Assembly (NCBI RefSeq): GCF_000313135.1
Contig: NW_004457568.1
Location: forward strand, 182,568 to 223,876
Length of the DNA stretch: 41,309 nucleotides
Direction of reading: 5' to 3'
DNA from: Acanthamoeba castellanii str. Neff
Lineage: Eukaryota; Discosea; Longamoebia; Acanthamoebidae
Of the stretch, positions 1 to 11,116 are shown piece by piece. A program made the position numbers and the translations under genes. The notes beneath the pieces are model-generated. The model saw nothing but the letters and a program-made list of their open reading frames with translations. It searched no databases and was not told the origin of the DNA. Positions within the stretch are counted from its first letter, which is position 1; each line of letters begins with the position of its first letter.

Positions 1-26
1 CACGCAACACGCAACACGCAGCATAC

Positions 27-3000
27 CGAACGAAGCTCTGCCACAGAGGATTGGTGCGCACGAGTTGGCGGCGTAGAGCGGAGGCCTGGTCTCGGTTGTA
101 GCAATAGGGGTAGTAGATGCGCATCATGGGGAACTAGTGCATCAGCGCGGGCCGCGAGATGTTAGTTCGACGCTCGTCCTGATCCGTACAACACAACCAC
201 GAGGGATCGAATCGAGTCGCACCGTTTCGATGAGAATGTCAGAAATGATGGGATCCGAGTGACCCTCGTCAGTTTCCTTGTCCTGCCAGCTGCGCGCGCG
301 CTGCTCCAGCTTTTCCAGGAAGGCCTTGCTGAGCGTCCAAATGTCCTCAATGTTGGAGAACATGGTGTTGATCTCCTCCCACGTCACTATGCCATGCTCA
401 CGTGCGTTCAACGGCTCGAGGTAGACCTGGAGATCATCATACAGGCAAACAAGTTAGGCACGGACACGACGACGCATGCGCATAGACGCACTACATCACA
501 CGATAAGCAGATGCGCAAGACGACCGGACGAGGCGTGCCTTGATCAAGGTCTTCAGCGCGCTCGCATAGCGACGCTCGGTGGCGAGCAGCTCATTGATCA
601 CTTGCAGCCGCTTTTTGCACAGATATTGTTGCCGCGCCTAGTACGCGTACCCGCCAAGACGAGGTGCGAGAGTGATCGATCAGATGTAAGTGTGCACAAC
701 ATGCATCCGCAGGTAACAAAAAAAAAACTGTCACAGCGTACCACCTCGTTGTTATTCGCGGTTGACCGATCCCTTTCGGCAACGCTTGCTATGTCACCTG
801 GCAAAGGCGAGCAGTTAGTTTTTCTTCAGTGTGAGTAAGCGGTGTGAGATTGAACTGTGAACATGGCACAAAGGTGTGCATATTTACCTGAGTTCATGTT
901 GTTGCCTTCATTGTTGCCCTCGGACGTCAGAAGCGGCGACGCGACGAAAAAGGGGCCGGCTTCCTCTTGCTGGAAACAGTCGAGCGCCTCCTCCTCCCCG
1001 GATTCGATGAAGGCTTCGGGCATCTCATCGGCGAGGCTCTCCTCGTCGAGGTCCGCCCAATTATTGCCTTGGCCAGCCGACGGCGCGACTCCGGCTCCTC
1101 TCGCGGAACGAGGCGAGGGAACTGCGCTACCGCGCGTGGAGGCGTGTTTCCCCGAAGCACGACTGGTAGACGGACGGTGCGCAGAAAACGGAGAGTCCTT
1201 GCCCGTCCGCGGCGTAGCCAGATTCTTGATGTTGTAGACTTCGCTCAGCCGAACTTCGAGTGCGTCCACGACCATGCGAACGGACGGCTTCTTGGCCTCT
1301 GCGTTCCCCTTAAGGACGTCGACCTCCTCCGCCGCAGCGCTGTTGGTCGGTTCGAGTTCGCGATAGGTGTTCCTTTCCCTCGCCGTGTGGGGCCGCCTTT
1401 CCTCTGATCCCTTCCGAGTCACCGCTTCGGGCGAACTGCTGGTGCTTCCACTGCTGCCGATATTGACCGTGATGGTGGCGCGGTTGTTGCCGCCGTGGCT
1501 GCTGTCGTGCGGAAGATTCTTCGGTTCGGGGGCAGAGGAGTCCTTGCGCAACGTTCGGTAGGCGTCGCTGAGGCCGGACCGCATCTGACTGAGCTGCTGT
1601 TCGAGCGTCGCGACGCAGTGCGAGAGCCTATCGTTCTCCTGGTTCAGGACGGCGATTGCGCGATTCTTCTCCGCCAACTGCTCAGCCGCGCGGAGCAGCT
1701 GGTCGTTCAGGTTGGCGCACTTGTTCTCCTGCTCGGTGAGGAGCGCTTTGAGCTTGGCCGCTTCGTCGTTGAGCGCGAGAACGAAGGGATTCGAGTTGCT
1801 CGTGCCGTTGAGGTCTGTTTTGGTACCTCCGTGAGGGTCATAAACAATAAACAGGGGCGGAGGGCGCCTGGCGTGTACCTCCTCTTCTTGCTCCTCCCGC
1901 GCCGGAAAACGACGCACTAGAAGCGGACAACAGCACAGGCGTCGTGGTGCTGTCGAGTGTGATCGTCTTCCTTCGCTCCTTCCTGTGCGCCAAGAGCCCG
2001 CCAATGAATCAGTTCGCCTTGGAAAAAACTGGGAAGTCACCAGCAGACAAGGAGGCGAGAGGTCGAGTCGGTCAAGGCAGCAACAACGCGTACCGTTTGA
2101 ACAATCCTCCCTTTTGAGATGACTGCTTGTCGTCGTCATCGGCCGAATCTGCGGTGCCTTTGAGCGGTGCGCCGTTGGCTTCGCTGCGGGCGTCCAAGGA
2201 CTTGGAGCTCTTCGAGAGGAACGAAAGAGTCCGAGAGCGCCTGTCGTTCTTCTTACTGCTTCTTTTGAGACGCGTCGCTCGGCACCGTCTCGCTTTCGTC
2301 TCTCGCCTGCTGCTGCTGCTGCTGCTGCTGCTCTTCCGCATCGGACGCTTCGCTGCTCCCGCGCCGCCGGGGCCAGTCGAGGAACACCGTCGAGGCCGTG
2401 CGCGATCGTGCTTTGTCCTTTCCTTTCCGCTGCTTCTCTTTCAGAGTGGTGCCTCCCTCCACCACTTCGGCCGACGTCGCTGGCATACCGCCGCTGTCGC
2501 CTCCTACCTTACCACCGTCCCGAGCCGCGAGCTTCTGCCGTAGGAGCAGATTCTCGTGCCGCAGGTGCACCACGAGCGATGCCTCCGCGCTGTCCTCCAC
2601 CAGCCGCTGCAAGCTCGTCACTTCGTCGGTGGAGGGGTCCGCGGCTGCTGATGCCTCGCCCTTGCCGTCGCGTCGCGTTAGCTGGTCGAGAAGCCGCCGG
2701 AGTAGGCCTCGCTGGGCGGCGTCGATATCAAGCAGGGACTCCAGCTGGGTCTGCAGCTCGTCTCTTTCTTCGCGCAGCACTCGCCATCCCTCCTCTTCCT
2801 CGTACTCGCTCCCCAGTCCGCTTCCTCCCTCCTCCACCGCCTCGTCCGGGACCCAGGCGCCAACAAACCCCCCAATCGACCTTCGCCAGCCCGGCGCGGC
2901 CTTCTGCGGAGTAGTAGTGCTGCCTTTGTTGGACGGCGGCGCTGCTGGAGAAGATGAGGAGGAGGAGGATGAAGGGCTGGGCGCCGAGTAAGAGGCAGGT

Positions 3001-3146
3001 GAGGGGGTGAGGAAGCTCGATGAGACGGTTGGGGCGGCCTCCTCAGAAGAAGAAGAATAAGAGGAGGAAGGGGGCTGGTCTTTGGCAGTGTTCTTGCGGA
3101 CGAGGAAAGAGAGCCTGTGCAGGCTCGTTCGCCCCGTTTTCGACAT
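27..3146 (-). CDS. RhoGEF (DH domain) protein, 3' end beyond the window
   Basis: Guanine-nucleotide exchange factor for Rho-family GTPases, read on the minus strand. Exons: 3146-2094, 1867-888, 797-742, 610-539, 426-223, 133-27; the gene continues off the left edge. About 823 residues are visible. The N-terminus (MSKTGRTSLHRLSF) leads into Ser/Pro-rich sequence, a coiled coil near residues 120-165, a poly-Gln run, and a second strong coiled coil (EAAKLKALLTEQENKC onward). The last three exons carry the start of a DH domain: INELLATERRYASALKTLIK, VYLEPLNAREHGIVTWEEIN, and the conserved-region-3-like IYYPYCYNRDQA. Intron 538-427 has a GC donor. The frame slips by one base in exon 1 near 2255 (AAAAG run followed by an in-frame stop), so one extra base is probable. 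No PH domain is visible because the gene is cut. It diverges from the RhoGAP gene at 3434. The DH assignment is firm; the splice borders are my model. Confidence 0.85.
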
Positions 3147-3433
3147 TGTCTCCACAAGAGAGATTTAATCACACGATGATGATGATGATTATTATTATTG
3201 GTGCGATTTCACCTCTTGCAATCCATCTCCGACCAAGTCGCCCTCTGCGCAGCTCGGATGGTGACACTCCCCAAAACGAAGGCGCCTCCCCGTGCCCTTA
3301 TCCATCTTTGGTCGCCAAGATCAGGAAGCCATTAGCACGAGAGAAAAGCTGAGAGAAAAACCCACAGCGGCCTCGAAAAAGGCCACAACACATCAATCAC
3401 ATCAAGGCGCTGTGACACCAAATTGCAGCACGA
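3147..3433. promoter_or_regulatory. Shared divergent promoter/5'UTR region, RhoGEF and RhoGAP
   Basis: 287 bp between two divergent start codons. It holds a GAT/ATT triplet tract (about 3174-3200) and no open frame that resembles a protein. I see no clear TATA box. Its role as a bidirectional promoter is inferred only from the gene arrangement. Confidence 0.5.
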
Positions 3434-4159
3434 ATGTGGGCCAGCAGTAGCACGGCGAGTGGTTCCTCGGCTTCGGCTGTGCCGCCGGTGGTCGGGCTGA
3501 CAACGAATGTTGGGGGCAAGCCGGTGACACGGGTATTCGGGCAGCCTCTGGACCCCGAGAGCGGCAACGCTCCTGGCGCCCTCCTCAAGCTCATCCAATA
3601 CCTCCAGAAACGAGGTGCAGCTTTTCGTCCCCCCCCCCCATCTCCGCTTTTGTACTCTCTGCACATGCTTGCCTCGACTCGTCCAAGCGAGAGATTAATC
3701 TCGTGCGAAGCAACTGCTGCTCCCCTCTGCGACACCAGGCAAGAATACGCCGGGTTTGTACCGAAAGCCCGTCGAGGAAATAGCTAAGGAAGTGGATGCT
3801 CTGCGCAAGGGCGTCATGCTGGGTAAGTTCCCCTCACCCAGCTTAGAGGAAAGAGCGCTCGTCGTATGTGCACCACACACACGGACACACACACACCAAC
3901 CGTCTGTGCTTCCGTCTGCAGAGAAAGACCACCTCCAGGTGGCTTCGTACACTAACAGCCCATCCACGGCTGCCGAGGTGATGAGGCAGTTGCTGGCTGC
4001 ACTGCCAGACCCGCTGCTCACGTGCGATCTCTACGACAGCTTCTTGATTGCGCTTAGTACGGCGGACACCAGCCTTTCTTTCACACATTCCTCGTCCGCA
4101 CACGCCACAGGGCCAAGCGTGCGCAATGACGTTACTGGTCAGCTGCTAATGCTGCTTCT

Positions 4160-4198
<39 letters not shown>

Positions 4199-4793
4199 AG
4201 CTTTCACAGAGCTTGAGGATCGGCTAGACTATTGGCGGCTGTTGCTGGCTGCACTCCCTCCCGGTTTCAAGGCCACCACCGAGAAAACGCTCTCGCTACT
4301 TCACTTGCTGCACACCCACTCCACCGGGCAGTTTCCTGCCAATGGCAACGTATGTTCATGCTCCCACCTTCACCTCACGCCAGTGCGCACATGTGTGGTG
4401 AGACGACTAACAACGCTGCCGCTCGCTGTGGCAACAGTACGCACAAAACCTGGGACCCATTTTCGCACCCGTTTTCCTCCGGCCGCGCGCGTTGGGTCCT
4501 CACATGGCCCACGATGCCAAACTAGCAGCAGACGTGACTCAGAATCTCATCGAACACATGCCTTCGCTGTTTGACGTACACGGCCTTCCTCCTATTCGTT
4601 ATTATGCCCTCTGATGACATGCTCCTGATCTTTGCGTGTGCAGCCCGCCCAAATGTCAACATTCCACAACACCCCGCGCAGGCAGAAGAGCACGCCCGTA
4701 TTGACACCAATGAAGTTAGCAACACTACCACACAGCCTGTATTCCTCCACACCCTCCGCGGGTCCACTGCACCCGCTCAGTAAACCATCATGA
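3434..4793 (+). CDS. RhoGAP domain protein
   Basis: GTPase-activating protein for Rho-family GTPases. Six exons: 3434-3614, 3739-3822, 3922-4056, 4210-4349, 4438-4575, 4644-4793; all phases agree and give 275 residues. The RhoGAP domain fills most of the protein. Visible signatures are GLYRKPVEEIAKEVDALRKG, whose Arg after GLY is the expected arginine finger; LLAALPDPLLTCDLYDSFL; FKATTEKTLSLLHLLH; and the NLGPIFAPVFLRP block near the end of the fold. The C-terminal 49 residues are basic and Ser/Thr/Pro-rich with no known domain. Intron 3 ends in a (CA)n tract just before its acceptor. The protein is small for the family and has no membrane or lipid-binding domain that I can see. The start is the first ATG in frame. 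Pairing with the divergent RhoGEF suggests a shared GTPase, but the target (Rac, Cdc42 or Rho) cannot be read from sequence. Confidence 0.88.
4162..4198 (+). repeat. (CA)n microsatellite in RhoGAP intron 3
   Basis: An uninterrupted CA dinucleotide run ends a few bases before the splice acceptor, acting in place of a pyrimidine tract. Similar short CA runs sit just before acceptors in exportin-T introns near 20830-20858 and in its introns near 23155-23177 and 23577-23595. Confidence 0.95.
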
Positions 4794-5124
4794 CCCCTCT
4801 TGCCTCCGCAGTGTTGTGATTGTTGTCGACTAATTGCCCAATATTTAGAAAATGCCAGGTTAATTTGGCTCACAATAATATTTCGCTACGCCGCGGACTG
4901 GTTGCTCCAAGCCAAGTGAGTGGGTGTCCTCAATTTCACGAGCACCACAAGTCCCCTTCGGCTGCAGCAACCAAGCAGTGTACCCTTGACTCCTGCGCGA
5001 GAAGAAGATTGCCAGCCGCATCTGCCAGTGAAGATCTGACCACGAGGTGATCTCTCCGCTGATCAGTTTCAATTCTCAGTTTTGCCAGCGTTTTGCATAG
5101 GCCATCCCTTGCTGCACTACCATC
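4794..5124 (+). promoter_or_regulatory. Spacer with presumed promoter/5'UTR of the myosin-I gene
   Basis: 331 bp between the RhoGAP stop and the myosin start codon. No coding pattern on either strand; it must contain the RhoGAP 3' end and the myosin 5' leader. I find no clear AATAAA signal or TATA box here. Confidence 0.4.
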
Positions 5125-8100
5125 ATGGTACCGCTTCTTCATCTTCTTACCTCTCGCTCATTTTTGCCTACGAGATCGTGCGTGCCGGTTAGCAATTATT
5201 ATTTTTGTGGCATTCATTTTAATGCTCTGCTCCATCAACGCCTCGCTGACGATAGAGACGTTCCTTTCTCTATTTGAACGTACCACCTTTCTAGGCCGCC
5301 GGTAAGAAGAAGGCAGAATGGGTGAACGTGATGAAGCAGGAGGGTCTGGACGACATGACCCTCCTCGCTAAAGTCAGCAACGACGAGATTTGCAACAACG
5401 TCAAGCTGCGTTACGACAAGGACATCATCTACGTACGTGGCTGCAGTCTGCTCCACATTGCTCTCGCGAGTAGCGCCTTACCCCCCCCCTCTTGCGCTGT
5501 GAATCGACAGACCAGCATCGGTTTCGTGTTGATCTCGATGAACCCCTACAAGGATCTGCCCATCTACACGGAAGGCGTGCTCGAGGACTACATTGGCAAG
5601 AGGTGCCTCCCCTTTCCTCTCTCTCTCTCTCTCCTCGCCCCACCTGCAGTTTGAAGCCGCTAAACATACGCGGTTCCCCCCCCCAACCCCAACAGTCGTT
5701 TGGAGCTGCCGCCCCATATCTTCGCCATCGGCGAAGGTGCCTACCGTTCCATGAAGAACGACAAGGAGAACCAGTGTATCATTATCTCGTACGCGTTTCC
5801 TCCTCCCCGGCTTGCGATCGTGCTCGTACGCCACATGGGGGTTTGGGTGTCTTTGACGGCCACGGTTCTCACTCGCTCACGCGCATGCACCAGGGGTGAG
5901 TCGGGCGCCGGTAAGACCGAAGCGGCGAAGAAGATCATGATGTACATCTCCCACGCCTCGTCTAGCAAGGGCGACGTAGAGCGCGTGAAGCACATCATCT
6001 ACGAGACCAACCCCGTGCTCGAGGCCTTCGGTAACGCCAAGACGCTCCGTAACGATAACTCGTCCCGTTTCGTACGCACGCCTCGTCTTTCACTTCAGCC
6101 CTTTACCAGATCTCGAGATCATCATTCGATTGTTGGTCCCGACTGCAAGCGCTCAGACTAACTCGCTGCTGCTGGTGTACGCGACTCGACTCGTCTCCCA
6201 CAGGGTAAGTACTTCGAGATTCAGTTCAACGCTGAGGGCGACCCCATCGGAGGCATCATCTCGAACTGTACGCGCCACCTGCCTCGATACCCTGCCATTT
6301 GCTCAGACCCAACATTTGCTACCAATGAAAGAAGCGTGGCGTGTAAGCTCACACACCACTTTACCGTACAGTCTTGTTGGAGAAGTCGCGCGTGGTCGAT
6401 CAGTCCAAGGGTGAGAGGAACTTCCACATCTTCTACCAGTTCTGCCGTGGAGCCAACGCCCAGCAGAAGAGTACACGTCCCACCTCAAAGAAGAACATAA
6501 CCCTCATCGAGAGATGCGACTCACGGTCAATATCCCTATTTGGACACATCTGATCAGCGGCGTACGGTCTGCACGAGCCCGAGTCGTTTGCCTACCTGAA
6601 CAAGGGCGAATGCACATCCGTCAGCACCATCGACGACGTCAAGTGGTGGCAAGAGACCCAGGAGGCTCTCAATGTCATCGGCATCTCGCCGCAGGAGCAG
6701 GACTCACTCTTCAAGGTCATCGCCTCCATCCTCTGGCTCGGCAACGTCGATTTCCACGAGCAGGGAGACAAGTCCACCATCCGCGACCAGGACGGTACCG
6801 CTCCCCCGACCCGGCTCGCACACTCCATTTTAGCTATTGTGGGAGACCACTTTCAGGGTTACTGATGATCCACTTGTCGTGTCTGTCTCTCCCCCAACAG
6901 TGCTCGACTTTGTGGCGTCTCTTCTGGGCATTCCGACCGAGTTCCTGGCCAACGCCCTCACCATCCGACAGATCGAGACCAAGCACGGCGCCAGGGCTGG
7001 CACCACCTACGCCCTCAACCTCAACAAGATGCAGGTGTGTAATACGCCGCTCCCGTGCGCCTAGTTGTTCCCTTTTGCCCTTTCCAAATGGCCGTCCGCT
7101 CACATGAGTTACAGGCGATCGGTTCGCGCGATGCCTTGGCCAAGGCCATGTACGCTCGCATCTTCGACTGGCTCATTGCCCGCATCAACCAGGCCCTCGT
7201 GACCACCCAGAAGGTGACGGCCTCGATTGGTGTGCTCGACATCTACGGTTTTGAGGTCTTCCAGGTACGACTGTCCGACCGACACACGTTGCACTTTTTC
7301 CTTTCAACTCGCATGTACTCATGTTCTCCCCTTCACAACACACACAGAAAAACGGCTTCGAGCAGTTCTGCATCAACTACGTGAACGAGCGCCTGCAGCA
7401 GATCTTCATCGAGCTCACGCTCAAGCTGGAACAGGAGGAGTACGTCAAGGAGGGCATTCAGTGGACGCCCATCCAGTTCTTCAACAACAAGATCGTGTGC
7501 GACCTCATCGAAGCCACTGTACGTTGCGTCCCATCTTCACCTTCATTACGTGGTAGGTGTGACGGTTTCTCCGCGCTAATGCATACGGCCGGCGTATCGG
7601 CGATGATGTACAGCGCCCGCCTGGCGTGTTCTGCGTGCTGGACGACGTGTGTAAGACGGTCACCAAGGTGGACCCCGACAACGCGTTCGCCGACCGATTG
7701 TCCGCTTGCAATGGCAACGAGCACTTCAAGCACCGCGGCAAGGCCTTCACCATCAAGCACTACGCCGGAGATGTACGCCTACCTGCAACACTACCGCGAA
7801 GGCCGCGCCGGCGACACACGCGCGCATGGTAGGCGCTTGATCTCACCAAGTTAACGTGGTTCTCTCTTGCAGGTGACCTACGAAGTCGGAGGCATGCCCG
7901 AGAAGAACAAGGACACCCTGTTCAAGGATCTCCTCGAGACCATCAAGCTCGCCGAGAACACCTTCCTCTCGCAGACCCTCTTCCCCGAGGAGGTCGATCG
8001 CGACAGCAAGAAGGCGCCCACTACCTTCGGCTACAAGATCAAGAGCCAGGCCAACGATCTCATCGCCACGTTGATGAAGGCGACACCGCACTACGTGCGT

Positions 8101-10842
8101 TGCATCAAGCCCAACGACGACAAGAAGTCGAACCACTTCGTCAAGGATCGTGTGATGCATCAGATCGTGTATCTGGGTCTCCTCGACAACTTGAAAGTGC
8201 GACGTGCCGGTTTCGCCTACCGTGCTCCTTTCCAGAAGTTCATGGACAGGTACGTTGCTCTCCACGTTGGCTGCTTCTTTACTACTTTATATATAAAGAC
8301 CAACACAGTGTCTCGTGGGTGTTGTTGTTGATCGATCGCGAACAACAACAGGTACTTCCTCATCTCGAAGCAGTGCTCGTACGCCGCGCAGCGCATCTGG
8401 AAGGGCGACGACATCAGCGGTTCCAAGGCCATCCTTGCCGATAACTACATCGGCAACGACCAGTACCAGATCGGTAAGACGAAGATCTTCATCCGTCATC
8501 CCGAAACGGTACCCTTCTCCCTCCTCGTCACTTCAGGGTGAGGGTCACCCTAGGTTCAACGCTTATTTGTTCCCCTCCCCTGCGGTCCAGCTTTACCACC
8601 TGGAGGACCTGCGTGAGAACTATTGGCACAACATGGTGAACCGCATCAAGAACGCCTACTACACCTACAAGAACTTCCACGGCGAGTGCGTGAGCAGGAT
8701 CAAGCTGGCCTTCAAGGTGTGGAAGGCCTACCGCGAGGAGATGCTGGTGATCATCCAGCGGGCCTACCGCGAGTTCAAGAACCTCTCGCCCTTCTACGAC
8801 TTCAGGATGGACAACGAGAAGGTCATGCACGGCAACAAGCAGCGCAACCGGCTCTCCATGGCCTCGGTGCGCAAGTTCTACGGTGACTACCTCGACATGC
8901 GCAACCAGAGGGCGCTCCTGGACGCCATGGGTCCTGGCGCCGGTAACGAGAAGGTGCCTTACTCTCGCTCCTCACGCACACAAGCTCTCTTGTCCCCCCC
9001 CCACACAACACGGCTCACACGCTTTTGTGCGCGCAGGTCATCTTCTCGTTCAAGTGTAAGACGGTGGTTCACCCGGGCTTCCTCGGCTCGCCCAAGCTCT
9101 CTCCGCGCTACCTGTGCCTCACCGAGCAGTACCTCTACCTGGTGGCTCTGGTCGTCAAGAAGAAGGTGGCCACCCACGTGCTCGACAAGAAGGTGCCCAT
9201 CAACTTCATCGAGTCGGTGTCGCTTTCGCCCCTGTACGATAACTACCTCATCATCCACTGCCCGCAAGTACGCTTCTTCCTCTCCTTTCTGCAGCGTCGA
9301 CGATTGCGATCTTGTATGTGTCTTGCGATGCTTACGCAGCATCCGACTGTCTCTAGGATGCCGATCTTGTGCTCGAGCTGGACTACAAGACCGAGCTGGT
9401 GGCTTGGCTGCGGTCGAAGAAGCCCGTCAACGTGCGATTCAGCGCCGAGTACGCCCCCCCCCGTGTTGACCTTCTGTGTTCCCTGCCTCTGTCGCCAGAT
9501 AGGCTGATGAACGATTGGCGTTGCCCTTCCTGTGTGATAGGATCCTCTACATGAAGAAGAAGGGCAAGGAGCAGAAGCTGCAGTTCACGCAGGACCTCGA
9601 CCAGTTCAGGGTCAAGCTCAAGGCCGACCCCGCCGCGACCACCTTCTACAAGAAGCACCACGTCTACACCGTCACCGGTCTTCCGCCCAACTCGGGTACG
9701 CTTCATCTGGCTCAAAAACTTTCCACCGTCTTGGTCCTTACGCCGCGTGAACTCCTTGTGTGCTATCTACATTGTGCAGTCCCGCGCGAGTTCCTCAAGC
9801 AGGCCGGTGTGATCCCGCACCAGCAAACGCCTGCGCCTCAGCCCTCCGCGTCCCAGCGAGGCCGAGGCCCGGCTCCGCCGAGAGGTGGACGAGGAGCCGG
9901 CCGAGCCCTTCCCATGGGCGGTACGGCCTTAACCACTTTCTTTTGCCCTTTCCCCTCCCGCAGGGCGCGAACACCACCTAACGACTCTTCTCCTCTCCTT
10001 GTTGCGTACTTTGCTTAGGTGGTGACGAGGCTCCCTTGCCTCCCGTCCCCACTGGACCCAGCGGCGGCCCTGGCCCTGCTGGTCCCGGTAGGGGCATGCC
10101 CGCTGGCCCCGGCAGAGGCGCTCCCGGTCCTGGCAGGGGCGGTCCCGGTGGTCCGCCCGGCCCGGCTGGCCCCGGCAGAGGCGCACCCGGCCCCGGCAGA
10201 GGCGCCAGAGGAGGCCCTGGTGGTACGCCCCACACCCCCGCCCCCATCACCTATGGTTGCCCACCTGCCTTGCTCACCCTCGTTATGTTTGCGGTCCGCA
10301 GGCCCTCCGCCCGGTGGTCGTGGTATGCCCCCGCCCGGCGGCAGGGGTGGCCCCGGCGGTCCTGGTCCCGCTGGTCCCGGCGGCCGCGGCATGCCCGCTC
10401 CCGGTGGTGGTAGGGGTGGTCCCGGTGGCCCTGGCCCTGCCGGCCGAGGCGGCCCTGGCCCCGCTGGTCGTGGCATGCCCCCCGCTGGCGGCAGAGGAAT
10501 GCCCCCGCCCGGCGCTGGTCGTGGTATGCCTTTCCCCCCTCGTTAAGCTAGCGACGTCACCTACGTCGTTGGCCAAGGGCTGACCCACCGCGCGTGTGAT
10601 TTGCTGCTTGTGTCGCTGCTGCAGGAGGACCCGCACCGGCCGCTGCTCAGCCGGCGCTCCCCGCTGTGCCTACCGTGGGTCGCTGTCGGGCACTGTACGA
10701 TTACGGCGCACAGGAGGCCGACGAGCTGACCCTGCGCGAAGGCGACGTCATCGACGTCATCCAGAAGAGCGGCGAGTGGTGGGAGGGCACCCTCAACGGC
10801 AAGACTGGCGTCTTCCCCGCCAACTACGTCGAGGACATCTAA
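5125..10842 (+). CDS. Long-tailed class I myosin heavy chain
   Basis: Actin-based motor, 22 exons, 1231 residues, phases consistent throughout. The first coding exon is only the ATG (5125-5127); exon 2 starts at 5295 ([17 protein letters not shown]). Motor domain 1 to about 690: P-loop [13 protein letters not shown] near 110, switch I NDNSSRFGKY, switch [10 protein letters not shown], actin-binding region [11 protein letters not shown]. The TEDS residue is Thr336, in RAGTTY: Arg at -3 and Tyr at +2 fit the PAK-type consensus of amoeboid myosin-I heavy chain kinase. One or two IQ-like segments follow ([13 protein letters not shown]). Then come a basic TH1 membrane-binding domain (about 750-945), a Gly/Pro/Arg/Met-rich TH2 region (about 965-1175) and a C-terminal SH3 (1178-1231, [19 protein letters not shown], ending [11 protein letters not shown]). 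The tail order TH1-TH2-SH3 is that of amoeboid long-tailed myosins I. Whether this is the IA, IB or IC orthologue I cannot settle. Exons include 5511-5602, 5696-5788, 5894-6071, 6558-6794, 7873-8249, 8591-8953, 10302-10541, 10625-10842. Confidence 0.96.
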
Positions 10843-11116
10843 GCGCTGTTCGAAACGCACAGCCACACCCACAGCCACCAGCCCCCAGAACCTTCATCCG
10901 CCCCTCCGCTAGCCGTGATCTCTTCGCTTGTTCCTTGTTGCCGGCTAAACAACGAACCCCCCTTGTACCACTTGCTGAGGTCCTTGTCCTTGCCGAGGTA
11001 AATATTAATGTTACAACCTCGACGCATCTTCACTGAAGCCTGTGTACCACGTCGACACACGCAGGGCAAAACGCAAGACGACCTCTGCTTTTCCTCAACC
11101 CCCCCCCTCAGCAAGG
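10843..11116 (+). other. Spacer between myosin-I and LRR-Arf genes
   Basis: 274 bp holding the myosin 3' end and the leader of the next gene. It is C-rich with short CACA stretches; no coding or RNA feature is seen. Confidence 0.4.

Noticed and set aside
2253..2991. Arg/Pro-rich plus-strand open frames in the RhoGEF region
   Set aside because: Shadows of the Ser-rich minus-strand exon 1; no family similarity and no splice support.
10019..10541. Collagen-like or repeat gene on the minus strand (long Gly/Pro/Ala open frames)
   Set aside because: These frames are shadows of the Gly/Pro-rich tail of myosin I; GC-rich triplet repeats stay open in several frames.
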